Origin: JAJPHF01 sp035293805
GTDB taxonomy: Bacteria; Chloroflexota; UBA6077; JAJPHF01
DNA: 64,000 nt
Assembly: GCA_035293805.1 (NCBI GenBank)
Contig: DATGMD010000004.1
Span: 1-64,000, forward strand
Direction: 5' to 3'
Position 1 is the first letter of the stretch; every line of letters begins with the position of its first letter. The position numbers and the translations under genes are program-made. The notes under the pieces were generated by a model, which was not told where the DNA came from, did no database searches, and saw nothing but the letters and a program-made list of their open reading frames with translations. This document shows positions 50,438 to 59,444 of this stretch, one piece after another.

Positions 50438-50499
50438 GCCGGTTCACCGGGGCTGTTCGGGCCAATCTCCGACCGCAATTCTGGTCATGGCGTAGTTGG

Positions 50500-51486
50500 T
50501 TACGGAAGGTACCCGCGCTGGCGCCAGTAGCGCTCGGCGGCGGGGTGGAGCGGCACGTCGAGCGGATTCGCGGGCCGGTCCTGGCACATCGTGTCCAGCG
50601 GCAGCGGGCCCTGCCCCTGCCAGGGGATGCGGTCGCGCCGCTCGTCGAGCGCGTCGCAGAACGCCGTCACGAAGGCGTCGGGCGCGTCGGCGCGGCAGAA
50701 CACGGGCCAGCCGCTGAAGTCGGGCATCGGCAGGTCGGCCGGCAGCTTGGGGTACCTGGCCCGCGGCATGACGCTGAAGCGCCAGCCCATGTCCTCGAGC
50801 TGGCGGCGAATCGGCTCGTCCACGGTCAGCAAGCGCATGCCCAGGTCGAGCGCCGGGTTGACCCAGACGCCCACCGCCTCGTCGAAGATGGCGTCGACCT
50901 CGCCGCGCGCCACCGCGCCGATGCGGCCGTCCACGTTCGGCAGCCCGGGATCGTACCTCACCTCACCCCCCCACGCCCGCAGGTCGTCCAACGAGAAGCC
51001 GGCGGCTTGCAGCACGAGGTCGAGCATGAAGTGCACCGAGTGGTCGGGCTGGCCGCGCAGCGACACGCGCAGCGGGTACCGCCGCTCGCGGACCTCGGCG
51101 AGCGACGTGAGGCCCGTCTGCGCCGTCACGCCGAAGGCGAACTGGTCGTAGGAGGGGATGTTCGTGATGACGCGCACCGGCTGCGGCTCCTTGTAGGGGC
51201 CGGTGCCGCGGTAGGCGAGGGTGAGCGGCTCGGCGGGGTTCACGATAGCCACGTCGGCCTCGCCGCGCACCACGGCGTCGACGCCGTTGGGCGTGTCGCT
51301 GGCGAACAGCGTGTAGGCCCAATCGGCGGCGCCCTGCTGGCGGAGCTGGACGGTCGTCTGTTTCTCCTCCCAGTCGCGGCGGCTGACCAGCTCCGACGCG
51401 ACCTCCAGCATCAGCTTGGAGCGCGTGGTGACGGGCTCGGCGCGCAGGCGCCGCCCCTTCGCGTCGAATCCGGGCTCTGCTTCCAT
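50500..51486 (-). CDS. TAXI-family (TRAP) solute-binding protein lacking a signal peptide
   Basis: 328 aa. LMLEVASELVSRRDWEEKQT, GEADVAIVNPAEPLTLAYRG, FGVTAQTGLTSLAEV, WGGEVRYDPGLPNVDGRIGA and FDEAVGVWVNPALDLGMRLL match TAXI-type binding proteins. Yet the N-terminus (MEAEPGFDAKGRRLRAEPV) is polar, so it appears cytoplasmic. No TRAP permease is present. It may be an enzyme of the related fold. ATG 51486 follows AGGAG. Confidence 0.75.
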   Translation of the reverse strand: MEAEPGFDAKGRRLRAEPVTTRSKLMLEVASELVSRRDWEEKQTTVQLRQQGAADWAYTLFASDTPNGVDAVVRGEADVAIVNPAEPLTLAYRGTGPYKEPQPVRVITNIPSYDQFAFGVTAQTGLTSLAEVRERRYPLRVSLRGQPDHSVHFMLDLVLQAAGFSLDDLRAWGGEVRYDPGLPNVDGRIGAVARGEVDAIFDEAVGVWVNPALDLGMRLLTVDEPIRRQLEDMGWRFSVMPRARYPKLPADLPMPDFSGWPVFCRADAPDAFVTAFCDALDERRDRIPWQGQGPLPLDTMCQDRPANPLDVPLHPAAERYWRQRGYLP

Positions 51487-51499
51487 TCGAGGGCTCCTT

Positions 51500-52576
51500 T
51501 CATGGCGCGACCAGGCCGAGGGTGCGCTGGACTTCGAGCAGCAAGTCGCCGGCCACCATGTCGGCGACAGGGCGGTCCCAGGTGAGCGTCGGGTCTTTCT
51601 CGCGCTCGATCTCCACGCCGCGCCGGAGCGTCGCCTCGCTGAACGAGCCGTCGGCGCTGAAGCTGTCGATCGCCTCGTCATAGGCGGCCAGCGCGACGTC
51701 GGGCGACAGGTCCAGCCACGCCGCGGCGACGCGCGCCGCCCCCGCGCGGTCGGCGTGCAGGTAGCGCAGCGCCTCCAGGTAGCCGGCGGCGAACGCCGCC
51801 ACGCCGGCGGGGTCGTTCGCCACGCGCTCGGCTGTGGTCGCGGTCGCGGTGAGCGCCAGGTCGGGCAGCAGCGCCGCCGCGCGCCCCACGACGTGGTAGC
51901 CGCGCCGCTCCAGCTCGGTGGACTGCGGCGGCTGCAAGCCGATGGCGTCGAGCTGGCCCGCTTCCAGCGCGGCCACGCCGCCCTGCCCCGCCGGATAGAG
52001 GTTCGCGTCGCGGTCGGGGTCCAGTCCGTTGGCGCGCAGGATCGTGCGGACGATGAAGTCCTCGACCCCGCCGGGCGAGCTAGTGCCGATATTCTTGCCC
52101 CGCAGGTCGGCGAGCGTCGGGTACTCGGGGCGCGCGATCAGCACGTGCATCGGCCGGTCGACGAGCGCTGCGACGAAGCGGACGGGGATGCCGTGCATGT
52201 TCGAGTTGATGACGCGGCTGAAGCTGGCAAGGTAGTCGAACTGGCCCGCCAGCAGGCCCGCGAGCCCGGCGTTCGCGTCGATCCGGTGGAGCGTGGCGTC
52301 GAGCCCGTGGCGCGCGAAGAAGCCCTCCGTGACGGCGATGCGCAGCGGCAGGAACTGCAGGCCCTCGGACGTGATCGAGATGTGGATCGGGCGCGGCGCC
52401 ACGGCGAACGGCGGTGCCGGCTCGGGCCGGCTCGACGGCGCCGCCGCCGGCCCAGCCGCCCCGGCGGCCCTGGCCGCGGTCGCCGTGAGCGCAGCGCCTG
52501 CGGGGGCAGCGGTCGGCGCGGCGGCGCAGGCGGCGCTCCACACGGCTACGAGGAGGACGAGGCCCGCGCGTACCAT
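51500..52576 (-). CDS. ABC/NMT1-type substrate-binding lipoprotein
   Basis: 358 aa. Type II signal (hydrophobic AGLVLLVAVWS, lipobox SAAC), then an Ala/Pro linker. The mature part ITSEGLQFLPLRIAVTEGFF and YLASFSRVINSNM, TSSPGGVEDFIVRTILRANG matches NMT1/THI5-like and sulfonate/nitrate binding proteins. Permease and ATPase genes are absent. Start ATG 52576. It is 13 bases upstream of the TAXI-like gene, so the two may be co-expressed. Confidence 0.85.
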   Translation of the reverse strand: MVRAGLVLLVAVWSAACAAAPTAAPAGAALTATAARAAGAAGPAAAPSSRPEPAPPFAVAPRPIHISITSEGLQFLPLRIAVTEGFFARHGLDATLHRIDANAGLAGLLAGQFDYLASFSRVINSNMHGIPVRFVAALVDRPMHVLIARPEYPTLADLRGKNIGTSSPGGVEDFIVRTILRANGLDPDRDANLYPAGQGGVAALEAGQLDAIGLQPPQSTELERRGYHVVGRAAALLPDLALTATATTAERVANDPAGVAAFAAGYLEALRYLHADRAGAARVAAAWLDLSPDVALAAYDEAIDSFSADGSFSEATLRRGVEIEREKDPTLTWDRPVADMVAGDLLLEVQRTLGLVAP

Positions 52577-52717
52577 GGCGCCATCCCATGCCGACGATTC
52601 GCCGTGCTCGGGGCGCCGCCATTGTAGCGCAGCGCGCCGGTCGCCGCCCAACCGCGGCGTGTTGCCGGCAGCTCCTGAGCGCCTCTCGGCCAGTCTCTAG
52701 GCAGACCGCCTGCGCTC

Positions 52718-53155
52718 CTACGCCTCCGGCAGGGTCGGGCTGTACAGCTCCAGGCGGTTGCCAGACGGGTCGAGGATGTAGAGCGACCGGCCGACGAAGA
52801 CGCCGCGCCGCCGGATCTCCACGTCGCCCTGAAGCTCGTTCAGCGCCTCCTCCGGCACCACCGTCACGCCCCACTCGCGCATGTGCTGCGCCGCCCGGTC
52901 GAAGTCCTCGTCGCTGAGGCGGAGGGCGATGTGCGTGCGGTCCTCGCGCTGCCGGCGGACCTTGAGCCCCTCGGGCTGCAAGGTGAGCAGCAGGTCCATG
53001 TCGCCGAAGCGCACGCAGTGGAAGTGGTCGCCGACGGGGCCGCGGTCCTCCATGCCGAGGATCTCCGTGTAGAAGCGCCGCGACTCCTCCAGGTCGTTCA
53101 CCCGGATCGCCCAGTGTGCGAGCCCGGTGATCTTGACGCCACGCTGCTCGCTCAT
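52718..53155 (-). CDS. VOC-superfamily (glyoxalase/dioxygenase-like) protein
   Basis: 145 aa, one vicinal-oxygen-chelate domain of two beta-alpha-beta-beta-beta units. GLAHWAIRVNDLEESRRFYT has the first metal His, DRTHIALRL the second, and DPSGNRLELYSP the Glu. Binds a metal and a small substrate; specificity unknown. GGAGAAC precedes ATG 53155. Upstream of the binding-protein genes. Confidence 0.85.
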   Translation of the reverse strand: MSEQRGVKITGLAHWAIRVNDLEESRRFYTEILGMEDRGPVGDHFHCVRFGDMDLLLTLQPEGLKVRRQREDRTHIALRLSDEDFDRAAQHMREWGVTVVPEEALNELQGDVEIRRRGVFVGRSLYILDPSGNRLELYSPTLPEA

Positions 53156-53194
53156 GCTTGTTCTCCTCGCGGTGTTCCATTCATCCAAGGAACG

Positions 53195-54274
53195 CTAGCT
53201 GCCGGCGGCAGCCGGCGTGGCGGCGCCGAGGCCGAAGAGGGCCTGGGCGTTGCGGTACAGGAGCTTCTCCTTCGTCTCGCGCGACAGGCGCGGGTGGTCG
53301 CGCAGCGCCTCCAGGCTCGCCGGGAACTCGTTGTCCCAGTGGGGAATGTCGGTGGCGTACAGGAAGTGGTCGGCGCCGACGTAGTCCACGGCCTCGGGCA
53401 GCAGCCCCTCGCCCGACTCGATGCTGACGTAGATGGGCACCTGGCGGAACAGCGCGCTCGGCCTCTGCGTCAGGTGCGGCATCTCCTCGGCGCCGCGCTT
53501 CTCCCAGTGCTCGTCGAGCCGGTCCAGGTAGTACGGCAGCCAGGTCGCGCCGTTCTCCAGGAAGGCCAGCCGCAGGTTGGGGAAGCGGACGGGCACGCCC
53601 TGGCAGAGCATGCTGGTAAATTGCAGCAAGATGCCCACGGTGAAGCCGTAGGCGTGGACCTCGGCGAAGGTGGCGAGCCGGTCGCCGCCGATGTCGGTCG
53701 ACGGGCTGCGGCTGCCGTGGATGCACAGCGGCACGTTCAGCCGCTGCGCCTCGGCCCAGATCGGGTCGTAGCGCGGGTCGCCCAGGCCCGGCGCCGGGTG
53801 CAGCGCCGACAGCTCGAAGCTGATCAGCCCCAGCTCGGTCACGGCGTGGCGCAGCTCGGCGGCCGCGCGCTCCGGGTCTTGCAGCGGCAGCACGCCCACC
53901 GGCCGCAGGCGCGGCGACACGCTGGCGTACTCGCGCGCCACGCAGGTGTTGTAGGCGCGGGCCACGGCCACGGCGAAGTCCTTCTCGCGCAGCCGCGACA
54001 GGGTGGCGGCGCGGGTGGGGAACAGCACGGCCGTCTCGATGCCGTGCTCGTCCATCAGCCGCAGCCAGGCCGCGGCTTCCTCCGCCGGGCTCATCTGCTG
54101 GAACGCGGCCTGCTGGGTGATCTTGCCGAACAGGTACATGTCCCAGGGCTGGTCGGCCGACGGGAACAGGCCGCCGGCGCGTCGGTCCCACGGGCTGGCG
54201 AGGTAGCGGAGCACGTCGCTCTCGCGCTCGACCAGGTGGCCGTCGGCGTCGATGACGGGCAGATCGTGGGCCAT
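53195..54274 (-). CDS. Amidohydrolase family 2 protein
   Basis: 359 aa. VIDADGHLVERESD, YNTCVAREYASVSPRL, PLCIHGSRSPSTDIGGDRLA, FLENGATWLPYYLDRLDEHW, and YATDIPHWDNEFP mark an ACMSD-like metal hydrolase or decarboxylase. A paralogue of the 44781 gene. ATG 54274, GAGGTGC upstream. Forms a likely operon with the VOC gene 39 bases downstream. Confidence 0.88.
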   Translation of the reverse strand: MAHDLPVIDADGHLVERESDVLRYLASPWDRRAGGLFPSADQPWDMYLFGKITQQAAFQQMSPAEEAAAWLRLMDEHGIETAVLFPTRAATLSRLREKDFAVAVARAYNTCVAREYASVSPRLRPVGVLPLQDPERAAAELRHAVTELGLISFELSALHPAPGLGDPRYDPIWAEAQRLNVPLCIHGSRSPSTDIGGDRLATFAEVHAYGFTVGILLQFTSMLCQGVPVRFPNLRLAFLENGATWLPYYLDRLDEHWEKRGAEEMPHLTQRPSALFRQVPIYVSIESGEGLLPEAVDYVGADHFLYATDIPHWDNEFPASLEALRDHPRLSRETKEKLLYRNAQALFGLGAATPAAAGS

Positions 54275-54356
54275 GGCGCACCTCCTCGTCCTGGTGTGCC
54301 CATTCTGCCACAAGCCGGCGGCGCGTGCAGCAGGGTAGCCGGCGGGCCGCGCGGTG

Positions 54357-54362
54357 TATACT
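54357..54362 (+). promoter_or_regulatory. Possible -10 element of the MFS gene
   Basis: TATACT between the divergent amidohydrolase and MFS genes, about 180 bases before the MFS start. No good -35. The rest of 54275-54540 holds no gene. Confidence 0.3.
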
Positions 54363-54540
54363 CATCGCGGCCCGAGCGCCGCCGCGCTCGCCGGCGGCGT
54401 GGCCGGCCCACGCGGCCGCAGGCCCCCCGCTCGCTCGCGTCGCCACCCCGGTTGCCGCTGGCCCGGCCTCCCGAAGCTGACGAGCGGGCGTCGCGGCGGA
54501 CGGCACGCTTCGATACCTTCGGCGACCTCGCGGAGAACGA

Positions 54541-55860
54541 GTGGCCACAGAGACGAGCGCGATGCCCAGCGCGCCGCCCCCCTCGGCGCCGGGCGCTCCG
54601 CCAGTCGGCGCGCCGGGCGGGCTGCGCTTCGCCGCTCTCCAACACCGCGACTTCCGCGTCTACTTCGTCGGCACCCTGCTCTCGATGATGGGCGACAACA
54701 TCGAGCACGTGCTCAGCTACTGGGTGCTGTTCGAGCTGTTCCACTCCTCGGCCCTGGCCGGCTTCGCGGTCGTGAGTCACTGGCTGCCGTCGCTGCTGTT
54801 CTCCGTCCAGAGCGGCGCGCTGGCCGGCCGCGCGGACTGCCGCAAGCTCATCCAGGCCGCCCAGCTGATCTTCCTCAGCGTCTCGCTGTGCTGGGGCGTG
54901 CTCATCTACACCAATAACCTGCAGCTCTGGGAGGCGCTCATCCTGCTCATGCTGCACGGGATCGCGGTGGTGCTGTGGGGGCCCGCCAGCCAGCTCATCC
55001 TGCACGACATGGTGGGGCGGCGGCACCTCCAGAGCGCCGTGCGCCTCGAGGCGACGGCGCGCCAGCTGGGCCTCCTGTTCGGCCCGGGCGTCGGTGGGGC
55101 CATGCTCGTGCTGCTCGGCCCCGGCATCGGGCTGTTCTGCAACGCGCTGATGTACCTGCCGCTGACCCTCTGGCTGCTGCGCGTGCCGTACACGGGGCAC
55201 CGCGATGCCGACGCCGCCCGCGCCCGCCGGCCGAGCGTGGGGCTGGGCGACGCCTGGCGCGTCCTGCAAGCCATCTCGCGCGACCGCCCGCTGGTGGCGA
55301 TGATCTCGCTTACGGGGCTCAGCTCGGTGCTGGTGGGCAACTCGTTCGGGGCGCTGATGCCAGGCTTTGCCCAGGATCTTGGCGCCGACCAGGCCGGCGC
55401 GGCGTACAGTGTGCTCCTGGGCGCCAACGCCGCCGGGGCGGTCGTCGGCGGCGTTCTGCTCGAGAGCCTCGGCTGGCTGCAAGCGCGGGCGCGCACGGCG
55501 ATCCTCTGCGCCGCCCTCTGGTGCCTGGCCATCGCCGGCTTCGCGCTGACGAGCAGCTATCCGGTGGCGCTGGCGCTGCTGTTCCTCGCGGGCATCCTGA
55601 ACCTGGCCTTCAGCGCCATCGCCCAGACGCTGGCCCAACTGCTGCCGCCCGCCGAGGAGCGGGGGCGCGTCGTGGGCCTGTTCAGCATGGCGCAGAGCGG
55701 CCTGAAAGTGGGCAGCGGCTTCACGGTGGGCATGCTGGGCAGCGCGATCGGGTTCCACGTCTCGCTGGCGCTGAGCGCGCTGGTGCTCCTCCTGCTGCTC
55801 GCGCGGCTCTGGCAGTACCTCGGGCGCTCGACGAGCGAGCAGGCCCGCCTCGCGGCATAA
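54541..55860 (+). CDS. Major facilitator superfamily transporter
   Basis: 439 aa with 11-12 membrane helices; the loop between helices 2 and 3, SGALAGRADCRKLIQAAQLI, matches the MFS signature, and the second half has VVGGVLLESLGWLQARARTA. Similar to drug or siderophore exporters of the DHA3 type. GTG 54541 follows GGAGAACGA; an ATG at 54562 is possible. Substrate unknown. Confidence 0.88.
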   Translation: MATETSAMPSAPPPSAPGAPPVGAPGGLRFAALQHRDFRVYFVGTLLSMMGDNIEHVLSYWVLFELFHSSALAGFAVVSHWLPSLLFSVQSGALAGRADCRKLIQAAQLIFLSVSLCWGVLIYTNNLQLWEALILLMLHGIAVVLWGPASQLILHDMVGRRHLQSAVRLEATARQLGLLFGPGVGGAMLVLLGPGIGLFCNALMYLPLTLWLLRVPYTGHRDADAARARRPSVGLGDAWRVLQAISRDRPLVAMISLTGLSSVLVGNSFGALMPGFAQDLGADQAGAAYSVLLGANAAGAVVGGVLLESLGWLQARARTAILCAALWCLAIAGFALTSSYPVALALLFLAGILNLAFSAIAQTLAQLLPPAEERGRVVGLFSMAQSGLKVGSGFTVGMLGSAIGFHVSLALSALVLLLLLARLWQYLGRSTSEQARLAA

Positions 55861-55969
55861 TGTAAAGAGAGCGGCCCGAGCGGGCGCCCGCCGCCCCCCA
55901 CGCCGAGGGAGATGGCTGGCCCCGCCGGTCCCCGCCCGGGGCTGTGAGAGTCGGGGCGAGGTAGGAGCG

Positions 55970-56203
55970 ATGAGCACGCGGCGGAAGCCGACGCTGAACG
56001 AGCGCGACGCCTTCATGCTGAAGCTGATCGCCTTTCGTGCCGAGCTGCCGCCCCGCCAGCAGCGGATGCTGGATGCGATGGCGCTCGCCGCCTTCTGCGA
56101 GGAGCCGGACACCGAGCGCGTCCACGCCCTGCTCGGCCACCCTCACCTGCCCCACGCGCGCGACGATACACCCTGGATGAATCTCCTCAGTGGCGAGTAC
56201 TGA
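55970..56203 (+). CDS. Small hypothetical protein
   Basis: 77 aa, charged and helical (RQQRMLDAMALAAFCEEPDT). ATG follows GTAGGAGCG. Overlaps the start of the DUF2236 gene. No family recognised. Confidence 0.65.
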   Translation: MSTRRKPTLNERDAFMLKLIAFRAELPPRQQRMLDAMALAAFCEEPDTERVHALLGHPHLPHARDDTPWMNLLSGEY

Positions 56204-57065
56204 GCACGGCCTGGCGGGCCCCGAGACGATGGCCTGGCGCATCAACGGCGAGATCGCCGGGCTGCTGGGCTGGGGCCGCGCGATCCTGCTGCAAGTCGCG
56301 CACCCGCTGGTCGCCGCGGGCGTGTCCGAGCACAGCCAGTTCGCCCACGACGCGCTCGGCCGCGCGCGGCGCCTGCGCCGCACGCTCGGCGCGATGCTGA
56401 CGCTGACCTTCGGCAGCTACGACGAGGCCGTGGCCGTCGCGCGCCACATCGACGGCATCCACGGCCGTATCCGCGGCACGCTCGCTGCGCCGACGGGCAC
56501 GCTGGCCGCCGGCACCCCCTACTTCGCCCGCGACCCCGACCTGCTCCGCTGGGTCCACGCCACTTACGTCGATTCGGCGCTGCGGACGTACCTGCTCTAC
56601 GTCGGGCCGCTGTCGCGCGCCGAGCAGGACCGCTACTGCGCCGAGACGACGGCCATCGAGCCGCTGCTGAACATTCCCGCGGGCTACTTGCCCCGCGACG
56701 TGGCCAGCCTGACCGCGTACCTGGACGCCATGCTGGCGAGCGGCCAGATCGCCGTGGGCGAGCCGGCGCGGCGCATCGCCCGCGAGCTGCTCGCGCCGCT
56801 CGGCCCGCCCGTCCTGCGCCCCCTGGAGGCCTTGCTCCAGCTCCCCATCGCCGGGCTGCTGCCGCCCGCCCTGCGCGCGGCCTACGGCCTCCCCTGGAGC
56901 CGCCGCCACGCGCGGGCGCTCCGCGCCTCCGCCGCCCTCACCCGTCGCCTGCGCCCCTACCTGCCCGCCGCTCTCTGCCGCTGGCCGCAAGCCCGCGCCG
57001 CCGAGCGCCGCGTGCGCGCGCTCCGCGCCGCTGAGTCATCCGAATCGCTGGGGGCGGCGCGGTAG
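56190..57065 (+). CDS. DUF2236/MpaB-like oxygenase protein
   Basis: 291 aa. VAHPLVAAGVSEHS and IHGRIRGT, WVHATYVDSALRTYLLYVG match the DUF2236 family (rubber oxygenase Lcp / mycophenolate MpaB relatives), which bind heme or metals through the His motifs. Mostly helical. GTG 56190 overlaps the previous gene; an ATG at 56229 is a possible start. Oxidises a hydrophobic substrate by inference. Confidence 0.8.
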   Translation: MASTEHGLAGPETMAWRINGEIAGLLGWGRAILLQVAHPLVAAGVSEHSQFAHDALGRARRLRRTLGAMLTLTFGSYDEAVAVARHIDGIHGRIRGTLAAPTGTLAAGTPYFARDPDLLRWVHATYVDSALRTYLLYVGPLSRAEQDRYCAETTAIEPLLNIPAGYLPRDVASLTAYLDAMLASGQIAVGEPARRIARELLAPLGPPVLRPLEALLQLPIAGLLPPALRAAYGLPWSRRHARALRASAALTRRLRPYLPAALCRWPQARAAERRVRALRAAESSESLGAAR

Positions 57066-57400
57066 TGATCAGCCGAGGTGCTGAGGCGCTCGCTGCCTGC
57101 GCGCTTCCCGAGCGCTGCGGCGCTTGTCGCGTACCAGCTTGCCAGGCGCTTCGCCACCTCGTTTGAGGCGCGGCGCTCCTCCCCGCGCGGCGCTCCTCGC
57201 CGACGCCGACGCGCGGCTAGCGTAGATTCCAAAGTTGCAACTCAAGCCACAAGTCGGACCACGCGGCGCGTCCAGGGTAAGCACCAGCGCTGGGCGAGTG
57301 CGGCGGAGCGGGCGCAAGGAAATCGCACGGCGGTGGAGCACCAAGGTGCCGAGGCCTAGAACCTGGATGGCGCGGCAAGCGGTCGGCTCGTGGATGAGAA
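57066..57400. other. Gene-free stretch, possible decayed insertion-sequence flank
   Basis: About 335 bases with no convincing ORF, many stops and lower GC near its end. It adjoins the transposase remnant. A small AT-rich patch ATTCCAAAGTTGCAACTC near 57230 stands out. Confidence 0.4.
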
Positions 57401-58078
57401 TCAGTCGGGTGTCAGCGGTGTGCAGCTACGGCCGATGGCGAGATTGCGGGCGAGCAAGCGGAAGGCGACCGCGACCGCCTTAGGATGAACCCGAGTGCTG
57501 ACCAGATGATCCAGATCATAGCCATTGACCAGTTCGTCGATCGTCTGCTCGACCCGCCAGCGCTGACGGTACAGGGCGGCCAGGTGCTGGGGGCCGAGCC
57601 CTTGGATGTTGGTCACGTAGACCCAAGCGCCGCGGCCGTCGGCGCCCGAGCAGCCCTTCTCCGTCCGGTCCCGCCGGCCGCGCCCTCAGTAAGGCAAGTG
57701 GTGCGCGTCCAGCGCGGCCCAGATGCACGCAGGGCGCCGCGCCGGTTCGGCCCGGTAGGCGGCTTCGACGGCCCGCCGCACCGTCTGGGCGGGAAAATGG
57801 GCGAGACTGCGCCGCAGCGTTTCGGCCGTGGGCAACTCGGGCAAGCCCAGCAGGGTCGCCAGCAGTGGCTCTTCCAGGTGGGCGAGGTGGTAGGGGCGTC
57901 CACTGCCGTGCCAGGCGAGGACCAGCCACACCAGACTCAGCACCACCGTAGACAGGCTCCGTTCCGGGCGCCGGAGCCACTGCGCCAGGCCCAGAGCGCG
58001 AGTGTACGCCAACAGCTCAGCGAGCGGCACGACGTCGGTCGCCTGCGCGGGGACCAGCCCGCACGCTACACTGGTCAT
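57401..58078 (-). pseudogene. DDE transposase remnant (IS4-like), middle deleted
   Basis: The N-terminal part (57686-58078, about 130 codons) ends at WAALDAHHLPY, where active copies continue through the DDE core. The C-terminal part (57401-57670) has VTNIQGLGPQHLAALYRQRW then RVEQTIDELVNGYDLDHLVS. The intervening region is missing and a stop separates the parts. Non-functional. Confidence 0.75.
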
Positions 58079-58165
58079 GACGATCGGGCATCCTTGAGTG
58101 TGGTGAGAGAACCCGAGGATACCCGATCTTCTTTGCGTCTGCAACCCAAGCGGTGGAATCTATGC

Positions 58166-58196
58166 CTAGCCGCCGGGCAGCGTGCCCGGCGGCTAG
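58166..58196 (-). terminator. Strong hairpin after the RiPP-precursor-like gene
   Basis: 14-bp perfect stem CTAGCCGCCGGGCA / TGCCCGGCGGCTAG with loop GCG. It lies 23 bases beyond the stop of the minus-strand gene. Confidence 0.55.
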
Positions 58197-58218
58197 TGGT
58201 GGTGTGCTCGACAATGGG

Positions 58219-58455
58219 TTAGGAGAATGGCCCCTGCGGGAACGCGTCGCCGGGCGCCGCTGGGTTGTCGACCTTGGTCACCCGTGCATCCAGCTCCATC
58301 TCCCCGATGCGACCCGGGTCGCTCAGAACGGCCGCCCGCTCGTCGGGCGTCAGGTCGTAGCCCGCCAGCGCGCCCGTCGGGTCGCTCTGCAGCCGTGCCC
58401 GGAACGCCTCGTCCGTGCTCGCTCGCTCGATCACCTGGTTCAAGGCCTCTGACAT
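58219..58455 (-). CDS. RiPP precursor-like peptide (Franean1_4349 / nitrile-hydratase-leader type)
   Basis: 78 aa. The N-terminal 50 residues (ALNQVIERASTDEAFRARLQ, ALAGYDLTPDERAAVL) fit leader peptides of the Nif11/NHLP-like and Franean1_4349 groups, with the LTxxER motif. The C-terminal ~25 residues, ELDARVTKVDNPAAPGDAFP then QGPFS, have no such pattern and could be the core. Strong ribosome site AAGGAGCACAGCG. No maturase is beside it. Confidence 0.6.
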   Translation of the reverse strand: MSEALNQVIERASTDEAFRARLQSDPTGALAGYDLTPDERAAVLSDPGRIGEMELDARVTKVDNPAAPGDAFPQGPFS

Positions 58456-58456
58456 C

Positions 58457-58660
58457 GCTGTGCTCCTTCACTAACGTCGCGCATCTCGCTCCGTCGACCA
58501 TCTGTTAGCCGCTGGTACGGCCCGGTGCTCCGTGTCACTTCATGGGCTGTCCTCTCGTAGCGCTGAACGCTTACGGTAGGTCTACCAGCTATGTTAGCTG
58601 CAGGTCACGTACGGCTCGCGCTCGTGAGGGTGATCGCGGCCGTCGGCAACCCGGTGACGG
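58457..58660. other. Short gene-free stretch
   Basis: About 200 bases upstream of the precursor-like gene, holding its promoter. No coding region seen. Confidence 0.4.
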
Positions 58661-58768
58661 CTACGGCGGCTCGACCTTCCCCATGTAGGTGGCAGTGTCC
58701 AAGTACGGCCACCAGACCCGGGCAAGCGTCGTGCCACTGAACCGCGTGTTGAACCAGTACCCTTCCAC
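58661..58768 (-). CDS. Possible 35-aa peptide or gene remnant
   Basis: The minus-strand frame from GTG 58768 reads EGYWFNTRFSGTTLARVWWP, YLDTATYMGKVEPP and stops. GGGAGC lies before it. The amino-acid pattern looks protein-like rather than random, but it could be the C-terminal end of a lost gene because no upstream partner exists. Confidence 0.3.
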   Translation of the reverse strand: MEGYWFNTRFSGTTLARVWWPYLDTATYMGKVEPP

Positions 58769-58881
58769 GGCGGCTTGCTCCCGGCCGCGACGACCAGAGC
58801 GTCCAGCATCGGCTGCAGCCACGAGCCTCGAGATCCGCGCCCCTTCGGCCGCTTACCTAACCGTACTTGGCGGTCCAGGCG

Positions 58882-59253
58882 CTACTGCCCCACCGCGCGG
58901 TCCAGCCGTGGTCGCACTCGGGTCGCGGCGAGTGCCCCGCTGGTCGAAACCAGGTACGGGACCAGGTAGGTGAGCCCCATCTTGGCAAGCACCGCGCCGG
59001 CAATCGCGCCGTGCAGCAAGACGTCGCCCTGATTGATCGCCGTAAGCGCCGTCCCGACGAGCGCTGCAGTCTTGAGCGCATTAAGGACGAGCGGCCGGTG
59101 GCGCAGGGCGCAGAGGCCGCACTTCACGATCGGACCGGTTGGCGTATCGAACCGATAGCAGCGGCGGGATGCCTCCGCCTGGCACGATGCGCACGGCGGC
59201 CGGGCCGGGGTCGTTGCTGCGGAGGCGTCCGCCGCCGTGGTCTGTGCGTACAC
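58882..59253 (-). CDS. nrtS: NrtS-like nitrate/nitrite transporter with N-terminal Cys-rich extension
   Basis: 123 aa. The C-terminal part LKTAALVGTALTAINQGDVL and KMGLTYLVPYLVSTSGALAA matches the small NrtS membrane family. Before it is a zinc-ribbon-like CASCQ, RRCYRF and CGLC region not in the basic family. GTG 59253, GGAGATT upstream. It may be a fused regulatory or metal site. Confidence 0.7.
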   Translation of the reverse strand: MYAQTTAADASAATTPARPPCASCQAEASRRCYRFDTPTGPIVKCGLCALRHRPLVLNALKTAALVGTALTAINQGDVLLHGAIAGAVLAKMGLTYLVPYLVSTSGALAATRVRPRLDRAVGQ

Positions 59254-59444
59254 TCATAATCTCCTCTCAGAGCGTAGCTGCGGCTGTAAGTGCTCTACTC
59301 CAGGACTCGGCACGCCGAACTCCTTGGCTTCGAGGTTTGCCAATATCTCCAGCTCCTGCGCGCCCTGACCGACGCGCGTTGCCTCGCCGGCCCCCTGACC
59401 TCGGTCGCGTTCCACGTTAGCTCTCCTGCGGTCGCCGCCGGCCA
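59254..59444. other. Gene-free stretch
   Basis: About 190 bases between the cupredoxin stop and the NrtS start. No gene is convincing here. Confidence 0.35.

Noticed and set aside
50963..51322. Arg-rich reading frames opposite the TAXI gene
   Set aside because: High-GC shadow frames without motifs or ribosome sites.
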